From Corynebacterium sp. P4-C1 (lineage in GTDB: Bacteria; Actinomycetota; Actinomycetes; Mycobacteriales; Mycobacteriaceae): a DNA stretch of 64,000 nucleotides. The notes under the pieces are model-generated. The model was not told the origin of the DNA, searched no databases, and was given only the letters and a program-made list of their open reading frames with translations. This document shows, piece by piece, positions 30,111 through 38,707 of the stretch (its first letter is position 1; every line of letters starts with the position of its first letter). Location of the stretch: contig NZ_CP129966.1 in assembly GCF_030503595.1 (NCBI RefSeq), forward strand, positions 434,001 to 498,000, written 5' to 3'. Made by a program: the position numbers and the translations under genes.

Positions 30111-31457
30111 ATGACCCCAACGCTTGTTCTACTGCTCGTCTTATTCCTCTTCATCGTCGTCGTCGTTTTCCGCGCCATCGCCCTGATCCCGCAGGGTGAG
30201 GCAGCTGTGATCGAGCGCCTCGGCCGCTACACCCGCACGGTTTCCGGCGGCATCACGCTTCTCATCCCGTTCGTGGACAGGGTCCGTGAGCGTGTGGACA
30301 CACGCGAGCGCGTGGTGTCGTTCCCGCCGCAGGCCGTGATCACGCAGGACAATTTGACCGTGGCCATCGACACGGTGGTGACGTTCCAGATCAACGACCC
30401 GGCCCGCGCCATTTACGGTGTGGATAACTACATCGTGGGCGTGGAGCAGATCTCCACGGCGACGCTCCGCGACGTCGTCGGCGGCATGACCCTCGAGGAA
30501 ACCCTGACCTCCCGAGAAACCATCAACCGCCGTCTGCGCGGCGAGCTGGATGCCGCCACCGCCAAGTGGGGCCTGCGCATCAGCCGAGTTGAACTCAAGG
30601 CGATCGATCCGCCACCGTCCATTCAGCAGTCCATGGAGATGCAGATGAAGGCGGATCGCGAGAAGCGCGCCATGATTCTCACCGCCGAGGGCCGCCGCGA
30701 GTCCGACATCAAGACCGCCGAGGGCGAGAAGCAGGCGCGCATCCTGTCGGCTGAGGGCGAGAAGCACGCGGCGATCCTCGCCGCGGAAGCAGAGCGCCAG
30801 GCGACTATTCTGCGCGCAGAGGGTGAGCGCGCGGCGAAATTCCTCGAGGCGCAGGGTGAGGCGCGCGCGATCCAGAAGGTCAACGCCGCCATCAAGTCCT
30901 CCGGGGTCACTCCCGAGCTGCTGGCGTTCCAGTACATGGAGAAGCTGCCGAAGATCGCCGAGGGCAACGGCTCCACGATGTGGATGATCCCGTCGCAGTT
31001 CGGCGATTCGCTGGAGGAATTCGCCAAGGCCTTCGCCAAGAAGGACGATGACGGTGTGTTCCGCTACGAGCCGGGCCAGATCGACCAGGAAGCCCGCGAG
31101 ATTGCCACGCAGGAAGACACCGACGCGTGGTTCGAGACCAACACAGACCCCGAGATCGCCAAGGCCGTCGCCGAAGCCCGCGCAGTGGCGAACAAGCCGG
31201 TGGGCTCCTCACTCGACGAAGCGACGACGGGTACTGGAAACGCAGCTCCGGGTACCCCGGCCAGCGGCGGCATTTCCAGCCGGGTGACCTCCGGTGACCC
31301 TGAGCCGACCACCCCCGCCTCCGAGGCCCCGCGCCATGAGCAGCCGGCAGAGCCCGTCCAACCGGGCCAGTACGCGCAGCCGCCCCAGCCGCGGCCGCAA
31401 TTCGAGCAGCCGGGTTTCCCGCCCCAGATGCCTAACCAGCGTCCCCAGCAGCCCTAG
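30111..31457 (+). CDS. SPFH/Band 7 (stomatin/paraslipin-like) membrane protein
   Basis: 448 residues. An N-terminal membrane anchor (PTLVLLLVLFLFIVVVVFRA) is followed by a Band 7 domain (IPQGEAAVIERLGRYTRTV, PPQAVITQDNLTVAIDTVV), a long Ala/Glu coiled coil (repeats of AEGEKxAxILxAE) and a Pro/Gln-rich tail. It oligomerises into membrane microdomains and partners with NfeD from the gene upstream. The ATG at 30111 has AAGGAG 5 bases upstream. The 3-prime end overlaps the convergent gene by 26 bases. Confidence 0.93.
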   Translation: MTPTLVLLLVLFLFIVVVVFRAIALIPQGEAAVIERLGRYTRTVSGGITLLIPFVDRVRERVDTRERVVSFPPQAVITQDNLTVAIDTVVTFQINDPARAIYGVDNYIVGVEQISTATLRDVVGGMTLEETLTSRETINRRLRGELDAATAKWGLRISRVELKAIDPPPSIQQSMEMQMKADREKRAMILTAEGRRESDIKTAEGEKQARILSAEGEKHAAILAAEAERQATILRAEGERAAKFLEAQGEARAIQKVNAAIKSSGVTPELLAFQYMEKLPKIAEGNGSTMWMIPSQFGDSLEEFAKAFAKKDDDGVFRYEPGQIDQEAREIATQEDTDAWFETNTDPEIAKAVAEARAVANKPVGSSLDEATTGTGNAAPGTPASGGISSRVTSGDPEPTTPASEAPRHEQPAEPVQPGQYAQPPQPRPQFEQPGFPPQMPNQRPQQP

Positions 31458-31989
31458 ACATCAAGTTGACGGCCAGCTGCCAGCCCGCCTGCTCGGCCTG
31501 CCACCCGGCGGCCTGCAGGCGCTGGCTCATGGCCTGTTTCGAAATCCCGAGCTGAGCCGCGGCCTCATTCTGGTTCAGCCCCGAGCGCACCAGCGACGTG
31601 GCCTCCCGGCCCTCGACGGTGCGCTTTGCCAGCACATGGCCGAGCAGCGCGAACGCTGAGGCGATATCAGCGGCGTCCGTCCCGGGCTCCCGCTTATCGA
31701 CGACAACCCTCACCAGCCCCGCCTTCCTTCCCACCGCATCCGTCGCGGCGTAGACGGCGGGGCCGTTCTCGGTGATGCCGATGCCGATGGCCCAGTCGCC
31801 GTCGGAAAGCAAGGCCATCACGAGCATGCAGGCGGCCTCCGCGTTGTCCACGTGCGCTCGGATGTCCTCCACCCCTACGACATCGAAGTGGCCGACCCCG
31901 TCGAGGGTGGACAAGGCTTCAGCGGAGCGCTTCACAAGGTCGGCGCGACGGGAATCGCGGCCACGGTAGCGGGCATGGACGGCAATCAT
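31432..31989 (-). CDS. HTH-containing hypothetical protein
   Basis: 185 residues, not firmly recognised. The C-terminal 136-163 (SGLNQNEAAAQLGISKQAMS then QRLQAAGW) is a clear helix-turn-helix of the sigma/Xre-like type. The N-terminal half has a distant resemblance to SatD-like proteins. A regulator role is inferred from the HTH only. One exact copy of the iterated word lies at 31692-31701. Confidence 0.72.
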   Translation of the reverse strand: MIAVHARYRGRDSRRADLVKRSAEALSTLDGVGHFDVVGVEDIRAHVDNAEAACMLVMALLSDGDWAIGIGITENGPAVYAATDAVGRKAGLVRVVVDKREPGTDAADIASAFALLGHVLAKRTVEGREATSLVRSGLNQNEAAAQLGISKQAMSQRLQAAGWQAEQAGWQLAVNLMSRAAGDAG

Positions 31990-31998
31990 GGCGTTAGT

Positions 31999-32679
31999 CT
32001 AACCCCGCGACCCCCGGTCCACGGTGGAGGCTTGACGAGTGGGCGTGGTGGCGTCGAAAAGCAAGCCCGAGAGCCCCACGACGGCGAGCACCACCATGAC
32101 CGCCACGAAAACCGGGTCCGGATCATCCGTCAGCGTCTGCCCGAACATCGTCACCAGAATTGTTCCCGGTGCGGACCCCACGAGCGTGGCGGCGGCGAAC
32201 GGTAGGACCGGCACGCGGGTGAGTGCAGCGGCGTAATTCATGATGGAAAACGGCACGCCCGCGATCATGCGGAGGCTCGTGACCGCCAGCCAGCCCCGCT
32301 CCTCTAGCCGCTGGTTGATCCGCCGCACAGCCGGGTGCGTGAGGCGCGGCTCCACCCAGTCACGCAGTAGGAAGCGCACCAGCAGCAACGAGATGACGGC
32401 CGACACCGTCGTCGCGGTGAGCGCCAGCGCAATGCCCCGCACAGCGCCGAACAGCACGCCCGCCGACACCGTGAGCAGAGTGCGGGGGATAGGGAACTGC
32501 GTGATCACCACGTAGGCCACCCAGAAGACGGCCGGGAACCAGGGGCCGGTGCGCTCGGACCAGGAGCGGAGTTGGGCAAGCGACGGGACGTCGATAAGCG
32601 TCCACGCCGCGATGAAGAGCGCCCCCGCGACGAGCACGAGAACAATCTTGCCGCGCGGGCCCACTTTTCGAAGTTGCAC
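31999..32679 (-). CDS. TVP38/TMEM64 (DedA-like) membrane protein
   Basis: 226 residues with about five to six transmembrane helices. The SNARE-associated/VTT domain is seen as ITQFPIPRTLLTVSAGVLFG, then RMIAGVPFSIMNYAAALTRV and FAAATLVGSAPGTILVTMFG. The family may move lipids across membranes; the substrate here is unknown. GTG start at 32679. It lies 9 bases upstream of the HTH gene on the same strand. Confidence 0.9.
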   Translation of the reverse strand: MQLRKVGPRGKIVLVLVAGALFIAAWTLIDVPSLAQLRSWSERTGPWFPAVFWVAYVVITQFPIPRTLLTVSAGVLFGAVRGIALALTATTVSAVISLLLVRFLLRDWVEPRLTHPAVRRINQRLEERGWLAVTSLRMIAGVPFSIMNYAAALTRVPVLPFAAATLVGSAPGTILVTMFGQTLTDDPDPVFVAVMVVLAVVGLSGLLFDATTPTRQASTVDRGSRG

Positions 32680-32732
32680 GGCACAATTTTCCCCTGCGGG
32701 TACGCTGGAGCCAAACTCGAAGTGGTGCGCGA

Positions 32733-33209
32733 ATGATTCACGATGACCCGAAACTCCTCCCGACTCTGCTCTTCATGGCCTGCCTCGCGGCGGCAGCCCC
32801 GGTGCTGGACCTCAAGGAATTCCCCGCGCTGGCCATCGCTTTCACCGCCGCGGGCGTGCTGTTCGGGATTCCGGCGTGTCTGTTCACCGCCCGTACGCGC
32901 GCCTTCCGCGGCATCGTGGCCAGCATTGTTCTCGTTGCTGGCCTTGTCGCTCCGGCAGTCATCCTCGGGATACGCTCTGACGCCTCCAGCGGCTGGCCAT
33001 TCGACGGGTTCCTCCTCTCGGCGCTAGTGACCGCGATTCCCATGTTCGCCGTGTACACCGCATGCGTCGTCGCGGCGGGGATGCAGCTGCGGAAGATCTT
33101 CCTCGCCCTGTGCGCAGCGGCTTCTAGTGAAACGAAAAGCACCCCGCCGGTCATCCGGAGGGGTGCGGGTCTGTGCCCGAGGGGGGACTTGAACCCCCAC
33201 GTCCGTTAA
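32733..33209 (+). CDS. Hypothetical membrane protein whose frame runs into tRNA-Leu
   Basis: 158 codons with four hydrophobic segments (LLFMACLAAAAPVL, LAIAFTAAGVLFGIPACLF, IVLVAGLVAPAVILGI, AVYTACVVAAGMQL). The last 12 codons (LCPRGDLNPHVR) are translated from antisense tRNA-Leu sequence, and the 12 before them cover its terminator hairpin, so the natural C-terminus is probably near residue 130. Stop codons TAG and TGA at 33125-33130 lie in a neighbouring frame, so a one-base frameshift may have removed the native stop. Function unknown. Confidence 0.55.
   Translation: MIHDDPKLLPTLLFMACLAAAAPVLDLKEFPALAIAFTAAGVLFGIPACLFTARTRAFRGIVASIVLVAGLVAPAVILGIRSDASSGWPFDGFLLSALVTAIPMFAVYTACVVAAGMQLRKIFLALCAAASSETKSTPPVIRRGAGLCPRGDLNPHVR
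33130..33166 (-). terminator. Intrinsic terminator of the tRNA-Leu transcript
   Basis: On the minus strand, stem GCACCCC with GGGGTGC around a loop that itself contains a CCGG pairing, then TTTTCGTTTC. It begins 8 bases after the tRNA 3-prime end. Confidence 0.85.
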
Positions 33210-33259
33210 TAGGACACTAGCACCTCAAGCTAGCGCGTCTGCCATTCCGCCACCCGGGC
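33174..33259 (-). tRNA. tRNA-Leu (anticodon GAG)
   Basis: 86 bases. The acceptor stem GCCCGGG pairs with CTCGGGC with one G-U and discriminator A; the anticodon stem CTAGC/GCTAG holds loop TTGAGGT with anticodon GAG; a long class II variable arm and T-arm GGGGGTTCAAGTCCCCC follow. CCA is not encoded. It decodes CUC/CUU. A terminator follows directly. Confidence 0.97.
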
Positions 33260-33366
33260 TTTGGGTGTTGTCAGCCTTGCGGCTGGGCACTCGTAGAACT
33301 ATAGGACGTGGCACATGAGTCCGGCAAATCGCCACGTCAAACGCGATAGGACGGTACAAAGGAGAC

Positions 33367-33897
33367 ATGACTGTTTCGTATGTTTCCGACCGTTTCCCCG
33401 GCCCCGACCCGTACGCGCCGCTTGTCGACGTCCCGTCGTTTCCCGTCACCTCCACCGACCTGGTCGACGGCGAGAAGCTTCCTGACACCCAGACCGGCGA
33501 CGACGGCATCTCCCCGCAGCTGGCCTGGTCCGAACTTCCAGAGGGCACGAAGACCATTGCCGTGACGTGCTTCGACCCGGATGCACCGACGGCATCCGGT
33601 TTCTGGCACTGGGCCGCGTTCAACATCCCGGTGGACGTGACCGAGCTGCCCACCGGCGCCGGCTCGGAGGATGGCCTCGGTGTCGGCGCAGTCGTTCTCA
33701 CCGGTGATTCCGGTGTCAAGGGCTACTACGGCTCCAACCCACCCGAAGGCCACGGCCCGCACCGGTACCTCTTCGCTGTCCACGCTGTGGACACCGAGCT
33801 GCCGGCCGACGGGATCGCTAACCCCACACAGCTCGGCTTCAACCTCAACTTCCACTCCCTGGGACGCGCCATCATCTGGGGTTGGGACGAGAACTAA
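33367..33897 (+). CDS. YbhB/YbcL (PEBP, Raf-kinase-inhibitor-like) protein
   Basis: 176-residue PEBP-fold protein. Seen: ISPQLAWSELPEGTKTIAVT, the ligand-pocket CFDPDAPTASGFWHWAAFNI, and GPHRYLFAVHAVD. It binds small anionic ligands in other organisms; its bacterial role is unclear. The ATG at 33367 has a clean AAAGGAG site. It is convergent with pyrD. Confidence 0.93.
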   Translation: MTVSYVSDRFPGPDPYAPLVDVPSFPVTSTDLVDGEKLPDTQTGDDGISPQLAWSELPEGTKTIAVTCFDPDAPTASGFWHWAAFNIPVDVTELPTGAGSEDGLGVGAVVLTGDSGVKGYYGSNPPEGHGPHRYLFAVHAVDTELPADGIANPTQLGFNLNFHSLGRAIIWGWDEN

Positions 33898-33942
33898 GGC
33901 CGTGCGTGCGCGTCATGGCGTTCATCGCCGGGCGGTCGCGTT

Positions 33943-35019
33943 CTAGTCTTTCCAGGCGAGACTCGAGCCGACCGCTTGGCCGATGTTGTCGAGGCCATGC
34001 GCCTCCACCTGGCGGGCGAGACCGTGGTGAACCGCGCGGATCCATCCCAGGCCGCCGTAAATGAACGGTGTGTAACCCTGCAACAGGTGGGCACCGGCAG
34101 TGATACGCTCCCACGCCTGCTGCGGGGTGGAGATACCCCCAACGCTCACCAGCACGAGCTTTCCGCCCACACGCCCGTTCAAACGCTTCAGCACCTCGAG
34201 CGACCGGTCGTTCAAGGGGGCTCCCGAGATGCCGCCGGCACCCATCGCTTCAACCTCCGCCGCATCAGTGCTCAAGCCGTTGCGGCTGATCGTGGTGTTC
34301 GTGGCCACGATGCCGGCGAGCCCCAGCTCCACAGCCAGATCGGCGACTGCGTCGATGTCCGCGTCGCTGAGATCCGGGGCAATCTTCACCAGGACCGGTG
34401 TGTCCGTGGCATCCTGTACCGCGCCGAGAATCGGGCGGAGCTCCTCGATCGCCTGCAGATCTCGCAGACCCGGAGTGTTGGGGGAGGAGACATTGACCAC
34501 GATGTAGTCCGCCAGCCGGCCAAGTAGACTCGCACCAGTGCGGTAGTCGCGGACTGCGTCCTCAGAGGTCTTGTTCTTGCCGATGTTGATGCCGACGACA
34601 TTGCCCGACTTCCGCTTCTCCAGGTTCTTCGCGACCGCCAGCGCACCCTCGTTGTTGAAGCCCATGCGGTTGAGAATCGCCTTATCGGCCGGCAGCCGGT
34701 ACAGGCGCGGCGCCGGGTTGCCGGGCTGGGGGCGGGGAGTGACGGTGCCGAGCTCCGCGTAACCGAAACCAACGGCGCCCCAGGCGTCGATAGCCGTGGC
34801 GTTCTTATCGAATCCTGCCGCAAGCCCCAGCGGTGCCGGGAATGTCACACCGAACAATTCCTGCTCCAGGCGCTTGTCGTGTACCCGCACAACCTTCTCC
34901 ATCGCCCGGTTTGCCGGTGCGATCGCGTTGAGAGCCCTCAGCGCCCCGCTGATAATGCCGTGGATTCGCTCCGGGGGGAGCAGGAACATGACTTTGAGCA
35001 GAGCGTCGTAAGCACCCAT
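33943..35019 (-). CDS. pyrD: Dihydroorotate dehydrogenase (quinone), class 2
   Basis: 358-residue membrane-associated FMN enzyme that oxidises dihydroorotate to orotate with quinone in pyrimidine synthesis. Seen: class 2 N-terminal helix, [29 protein letters not shown], the catalytic Ser in [14 protein letters not shown], and FMN-binding SVGGIST. The ATG at 35019 lies 11 bases after the lipoprotein gene on the same strand. Confidence 0.96.
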   Translation of the reverse strand: MGAYDALLKVMFLLPPERIHGIISGALRALNAIAPANRAMEKVVRVHDKRLEQELFGVTFPAPLGLAAGFDKNATAIDAWGAVGFGYAELGTVTPRPQPGNPAPRLYRLPADKAILNRMGFNNEGALAVAKNLEKRKSGNVVGINIGKNKTSEDAVRDYRTGASLLGRLADYIVVNVSSPNTPGLRDLQAIEELRPILGAVQDATDTPVLVKIAPDLSDADIDAVADLAVELGLAGIVATNTTISRNGLSTDAAEVEAMGAGGISGAPLNDRSLEVLKRLNGRVGGKLVLVSVGGISTPQQAWERITAGAHLLQGYTPFIYGGLGWIRAVHHGLARQVEAHGLDNIGQAVGSSLAWKD

Positions 35020-35030
35020 GAGAAGAACTC

Positions 35031-36059
35031 CTAATTGTCGGTTGCGGGGTTGTCAGCGTCTGTGCCGGTGGATTCCGGCGGAATGATTTGCAGGCCGGCA
35101 CCGGAAGCAGAACCGATGAGCAGGGTGCCGTCGTCAAGCGAAACCATGTTCTGCGCGTCCGCGACTGTGCGCACCTTCCGCTGCTCGCGCGGCACGCCCT
35201 TAGAAATGTCGTACGCCGTGGCGGTGTTCTCTGCCGTCGAGGTGACCCACGCGAGCTTGTGCGCCGGATCCCACGATACCGCCCACGGGGACGCATCTGT
35301 CGGGACCGACTGGTGCAGGCGCACGACCTCGTCCGTGGTGTACACGAGAAGCTGGCCGCCCGTCGCATCCGACGCGAGCACCATGCCGTCCTCGCCAAAC
35401 GCGGCCTGCCCGACGCCCAGTCCCACGCGCAGCGTGCCACCCTGACGACTCTTGGCTAGCTGCACATCCTGGATCGTTGTGTCGAAGCGGTTCAGGCGCA
35501 CGACCCTGTCCTTCTGAGCCAGCACAAAATCCGACGGGCGGGCCACCGTGATGCGGTCCTGCTTCCCGCCGTCCCTGCCGAAAACCCAGAGTGTGGCGGT
35601 CTCGTCGGAACCTGCGATGACGGTGCCGTCGGCAAGCGGCGCTGCAACAGTGACCTCCTCATCAGGCGTGAACGACTCCTCCTGGTCGCCCGTGAAGAGG
35701 CGAACCGTACCGCCGCACACCGTCGCGAAGACCCCCTCGTTCGCCGTGACATCGCCGCATGTTTCGTCGAGCTCGTGCGTGGAACCGCCGCCCGCCCTGA
35801 CCTCGTCGAGCGTACCCAACCGCAGCGTTCCATCCGCCCTGACACCGATAGTGCCGTTCGTGATCTCGATGTCGTCCACCGCCGGGAAGTCGACCGTCTC
35901 ACCGTCGGCATCAGCCGTCGGCGGCGACTGCGCTGGCTCCGCGTTGCCCATCTCGGGGGACTCGATCGGCACCCCCGGTGTCTGCGAGCACGCTGTGAGC
36001 AGCAAGGTAGAAGCAGCGCAGGAAACGGCGAATACTGTCAACGAACGGCGAAATTTCAC
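35031..36059 (-). CDS. Hypothetical lipoprotein, beta-propeller-like
   Basis: 342 residues. The GTG at 36059 gives a short lipoprotein signal ending in LTAC (lipobox Cys 24). The rest shows repeated 40-50 residue units ([84 protein letters not shown]), consistent with a beta-propeller. Function unknown; the location between uppP and pyrD is conserved in the genus. It is divergent from uppP. Confidence 0.82.
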   Translation of the reverse strand: MKFRRSLTVFAVSCAASTLLLTACSQTPGVPIESPEMGNAEPAQSPPTADADGETVDFPAVDDIEITNGTIGVRADGTLRLGTLDEVRAGGGSTHELDETCGDVTANEGVFATVCGGTVRLFTGDQEESFTPDEEVTVAAPLADGTVIAGSDETATLWVFGRDGGKQDRITVARPSDFVLAQKDRVVRLNRFDTTIQDVQLAKSRQGGTLRVGLGVGQAAFGEDGMVLASDATGGQLLVYTTDEVVRLHQSVPTDASPWAVSWDPAHKLAWVTSTAENTATAYDISKGVPREQRKVRTVADAQNMVSLDDGTLLIGSASGAGLQIIPPESTGTDADNPATDN

Positions 36060-36157
36060 GGACCCAAGCTTATCAACAGTGAATTGTGCCGCCGCGTCGA
36101 ATTGTTCCGCCGCGTCACACTTCAGCGCGCAGGGGCCGCAGCGGTAGTGTGTCGTCC

Positions 36158-37021
36158 GTGATTGAATCAACCCCCGAAACCATGTCGTGGCTCCAGGTTG
36201 TCGTCCTGTCCATCGTCCAGGGACTCACGGAATTTTTGCCGGTGTCCTCCTCCGGCCACCTGAACATCGTGTCCTCGTTGTTCTTCAGCCAGGACGCCGG
36301 TGCGAGCTTTACCGCCGTCATCCAGCTGGGCACGGAGCTGGCGGTGCTTGTCTTCTTCGCCAAAGAAATCTGGCAGATTCTGTCCGGTTGGTTCGCCGGC
36401 CTGTTCAACCGGGATAAGCGCGGGTTCAACTACCGCATGGGCTGGATGGTCATCGTCGGCACCATTCCCGTCGCCCTTGCCGGTGTCCTGCTCAAGGACC
36501 TCATCCGCGAGAATTTTCGCAACCTCTGGATCACCGCCACCGTGCTGATCCTGTTTTCCTTCGTGTTCATTTTCGCGGAGCGATTCGGCACCAAGAAACG
36601 CGGTTACGAGGAGTTGACCATGAAGGACGCCATCATCATGGGCCTGTGGCAGTGCCTCGCGCTCATCCCGGGTGTATCGCGTTCGGGCGGCACCATTTCC
36701 GGCGGCCTCCTGCGCGGCCTCGACCGTGAGGTGGCCACGCGCTTCAGCTTCTTCCTCGCCATTCCGGCAGTCCTCGCGTCCGGTATTTTCTCGCTTCCCG
36801 ACGCCTTCGCCCCCCAAGCCGGACAGTCTGCCACCGGTGCGCAGCTGCTGGTCGGCACCGTCATAGCGTTCGCGCTCGGCTATGCCTCCATCGCCTGGCT
36901 GCTGAAATTCGTCTCCAACCACTCCTTCGCTTGGTTCGCCGCGTACCGCATCCCGTTGGGTCTTATTGTCATGGTGCTGCTCGGCGCCGGCGTCATGAAT
37001 GCCGGGGGCGGCGCCTACTAG
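36158..37021 (+). CDS. uppP: Undecaprenyl-diphosphatase
   Basis: BacA-type membrane phosphatase (287 residues) that recycles undecaprenyl diphosphate for peptidoglycan and other envelope polymers. Seen: [16 protein letters not shown] and [20 protein letters not shown], the two catalytic signatures, in a chain of about eight helices. GTG start at 36158 assumed; the ATG at 36182 (MSWLQVVV) is the alternative, and neither has a strong ribosome site. Confidence 0.95.
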   Translation: MIESTPETMSWLQVVVLSIVQGLTEFLPVSSSGHLNIVSSLFFSQDAGASFTAVIQLGTELAVLVFFAKEIWQILSGWFAGLFNRDKRGFNYRMGWMVIVGTIPVALAGVLLKDLIRENFRNLWITATVLILFSFVFIFAERFGTKKRGYEELTMKDAIIMGLWQCLALIPGVSRSGGTISGGLLRGLDREVATRFSFFLAIPAVLASGIFSLPDAFAPQAGQSATGAQLLVGTVIAFALGYASIAWLLKFVSNHSFAWFAAYRIPLGLIVMVLLGAGVMNAGGGAY

Positions 37022-37158
37022 CCGCATGCGTTTGGGTTTGCGCTCCTGAGTGCACTCTCGTGTCCTTAGCTCCTGAGCGCGCTGTCAAGAGAGCTCTGTC
37101 AAGTAGTTTGTTGCTGCAGGCAGGATTCCTTCGGGCTCTTCTTCAATCCAGCCGGTGG

Positions 37159-37197
37159 CCGGGTCCCTCGATCGCTTTGAGGGAACCGGTTCTTTTC
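37159..37197 (+). terminator. Intrinsic terminator downstream of uppP
   Basis: Stem CCGGGTCCCTC with GAGGGAACCGG (one mismatch), a 9-base loop, then TTCTTTT. It is 138 bases after the uppP stop. Confidence 0.65.
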
Positions 37198-37255
37198 GCA
37201 TGTCATCGCCCTGATGTGGGTGGTGATGGTGCCGAGGCATCTGGATAAGAGGGAG

Positions 37256-37264
37256 TTATCCACA
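37256..37264 (+). promoter_or_regulatory. DnaA-box-like sequence
   Basis: TTATCCACA, the exact DnaA-box consensus, 54 bases before the HNH endonuclease start. A single box is not an origin. Confidence 0.4.
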
Positions 37265-37317
37265 GGTGTGGGTTGGGGATCTGTTGGTGGGTGGGGTGGG
37301 GATTTATGGTTTGGGTC

Positions 37318-38451
37318 ATGAACGATTTCGACGCTTTCATCGCTTCCGTATCCTCCCCGATGGGGATCCTGGCGGGGTTCGACCGTCAGGTGGCGGTGCG
37401 TGCCGGCATCAACCCGGTCACGGTACGCAAGTGGTCCGGTTTGGCGAAGGTGTATTTCGGCCCGACACGGTTTACCCGCAAGCAGCGCCACGCGGTGCGC
37501 CTGGCACGTGAGACATCGAAGTCGTTGGACCAGTTAGTCTTCATCGAATCCTGTGTGCGTGGCGTGTCTGATGATGCCGGGAAGTGGGGGTTGCGCCTGG
37601 CGTTGTTGTCGGTGCGTGGCACCTACGACACGCTGAAACGTCACGCCGCCGACATCCTCCCCAACCACGGCAACAGTGACGGGGACGGAGGCGGTGATGG
37701 TGGGCGTGGTGCCCCTGCACTGGGTGTGCGGTTCACCGGGTCCTATAGGAACACCCGCACGATGACGGTGACCGGGGACGAGCACGTTATAGCAGCGGTG
37801 GAGTTCGCCTTGCGGCGTGACCTGCGCCCGGATAGGCCGGTGGCAGGCCAGATGTATGACGCGTTCGTCGACCTGATCCGCACCACCACCACCAACAACG
37901 GCGATGGTGCTGGTGCTGGTGGTGTGGCCGCGGCGGTGCCGCGCCCGGTAGTACTCATCCCGCTCGATGACTACACCAGGATTCTGGCCGGTGATGGTGA
38001 TGATGTGGTGCTGGGGTTATCCGATGGCACCACGATGACCGGGGCGCAGTATTTAGCGTGGTTTCACGGTTCCACCTTGGAAGTGGCGGTGTTCCACCCG
38101 CAGGCAGGTGCAGTGAACCTGTATGACACCAAGCGCTTGGCCAATGCCAAGCAGCGGGATCTAGCCCGGATGGTGCTCACGACCTGCCCGGTACCAGGCT
38201 GCCGGCACGCGGCAGATAACTGCGAGGTCCACCATGTCACTGCCTGGTCGCGGGGTGGGTTGACGAATATGGATAACCTGTCGATCCTGTGCAGGTACCA
38301 CAACCGCACCAACGATGATGACCCGGCCAAGCAGAACAGGGGCCGGATTGAGATCAGGGCCGGAACACCGACCTGGGTATCGCCTCGGGGCACACCAGTG
38401 GCGAATAACCGCCACCCCTACGGGGCAATGAAACAGCTCTTCGGAACATAG
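37318..38451 (+). CDS. HNH endonuclease (DUF222/13E12-type)
   Basis: 377 residues. The C-terminal HNH domain is clear: CPVPGCRHAADNCEVHHV, then WSRGGLTNMDNLSILCRYHN, with zinc-type Cys and the catalytic His pair. The N-terminal part resembles the DUF222/13E12-repeat proteins that occur in many copies in Actinobacteria; Gly/Asp-rich linkers sit at about 120-135 and 195-205. The codons contain many GGT and GAT repeats, unlike the neighbours. It separates uppP from mshC, which are adjacent in C. glutamicum, so it is probably an insertion. The target is unknown. The ATG at 37318 has a weak ribosome site. Confidence 0.85.
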   Translation: MNDFDAFIASVSSPMGILAGFDRQVAVRAGINPVTVRKWSGLAKVYFGPTRFTRKQRHAVRLARETSKSLDQLVFIESCVRGVSDDAGKWGLRLALLSVRGTYDTLKRHAADILPNHGNSDGDGGGDGGRGAPALGVRFTGSYRNTRTMTVTGDEHVIAAVEFALRRDLRPDRPVAGQMYDAFVDLIRTTTTNNGDGAGAGGVAAAVPRPVVLIPLDDYTRILAGDGDDVVLGLSDGTTMTGAQYLAWFHGSTLEVAVFHPQAGAVNLYDTKRLANAKQRDLARMVLTTCPVPGCRHAADNCEVHHVTAWSRGGLTNMDNLSILCRYHNRTNDDDPAKQNRGRIEIRAGTPTWVSPRGTPVANNRHPYGAMKQLFGT

Positions 38452-38502
38452 AACCTGCCCACTCAGGTATCGGATCTGTGTCTATTGATCCAAAGGAATC
38501 AT

Positions 38503-38532
38503 CCATCCAATCTTTTTCGGATGGACTACTTT
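38503..38532 (+). terminator. Possible terminator after the HNH gene
   Basis: Stem CCATCC (38503-38508) with GGATGG (38519-38524), a 10-base loop, followed by a short TTTT run. The stem is only 6 bp, so this is weak. Confidence 0.4.
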
Positions 38533-38694
38533 TCAAAGAGCGCTCACACTAACTACTTGACTGCTGACACGGCGATCCCGCGAAACACCACGCAGGACCG
38601 CCGATCAAGCACGCCACAAAGATGGGAATCCGGGGCTGTGCATTGAAAGGGCTGGACGTTGGGCACGGTTCGGGCCCCGGGCAGGACCGCGTTG

Positions 38695-38700
38695 TACTGT
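38695..38700 (+). promoter_or_regulatory. -10 hexamer TACTGT, probable leaderless start
   Basis: The hexamer ends 7 bases before the mshC ATG. Confidence 0.45.
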
Positions 38701-38707
38701 GGGCTGC

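Larger units (their letters stand above)
37022..37317. other. Intergenic region between uppP and the HNH gene
   Basis: 296 bases without a gene. It holds a direct repeat GCTCCTGAG followed by TGC or CGC (about 37041 and 37070), a terminator at 37159-37197, a perfect DnaA-box sequence at 37256-37264 and a G/T-rich stretch just before the HNH start. Confidence 0.6.

Noticed and set aside
37041..37081. Direct repeat GCTCCTGAG as an attachment site
   Set aside because: Two short copies 29 bases apart, no integrase or tRNA target, and no matching copy seen beyond the HNH gene.
37256..37264. Replication origin near the HNH gene
   Set aside because: One DnaA box only, no AT-rich unwinding region and no dnaA/dnaN.
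37318..38451. HNH gene as part of a group I/II intron or intein
   Set aside because: It is a free-standing gene between two complete genes; no split reading frame or intron core was seen.
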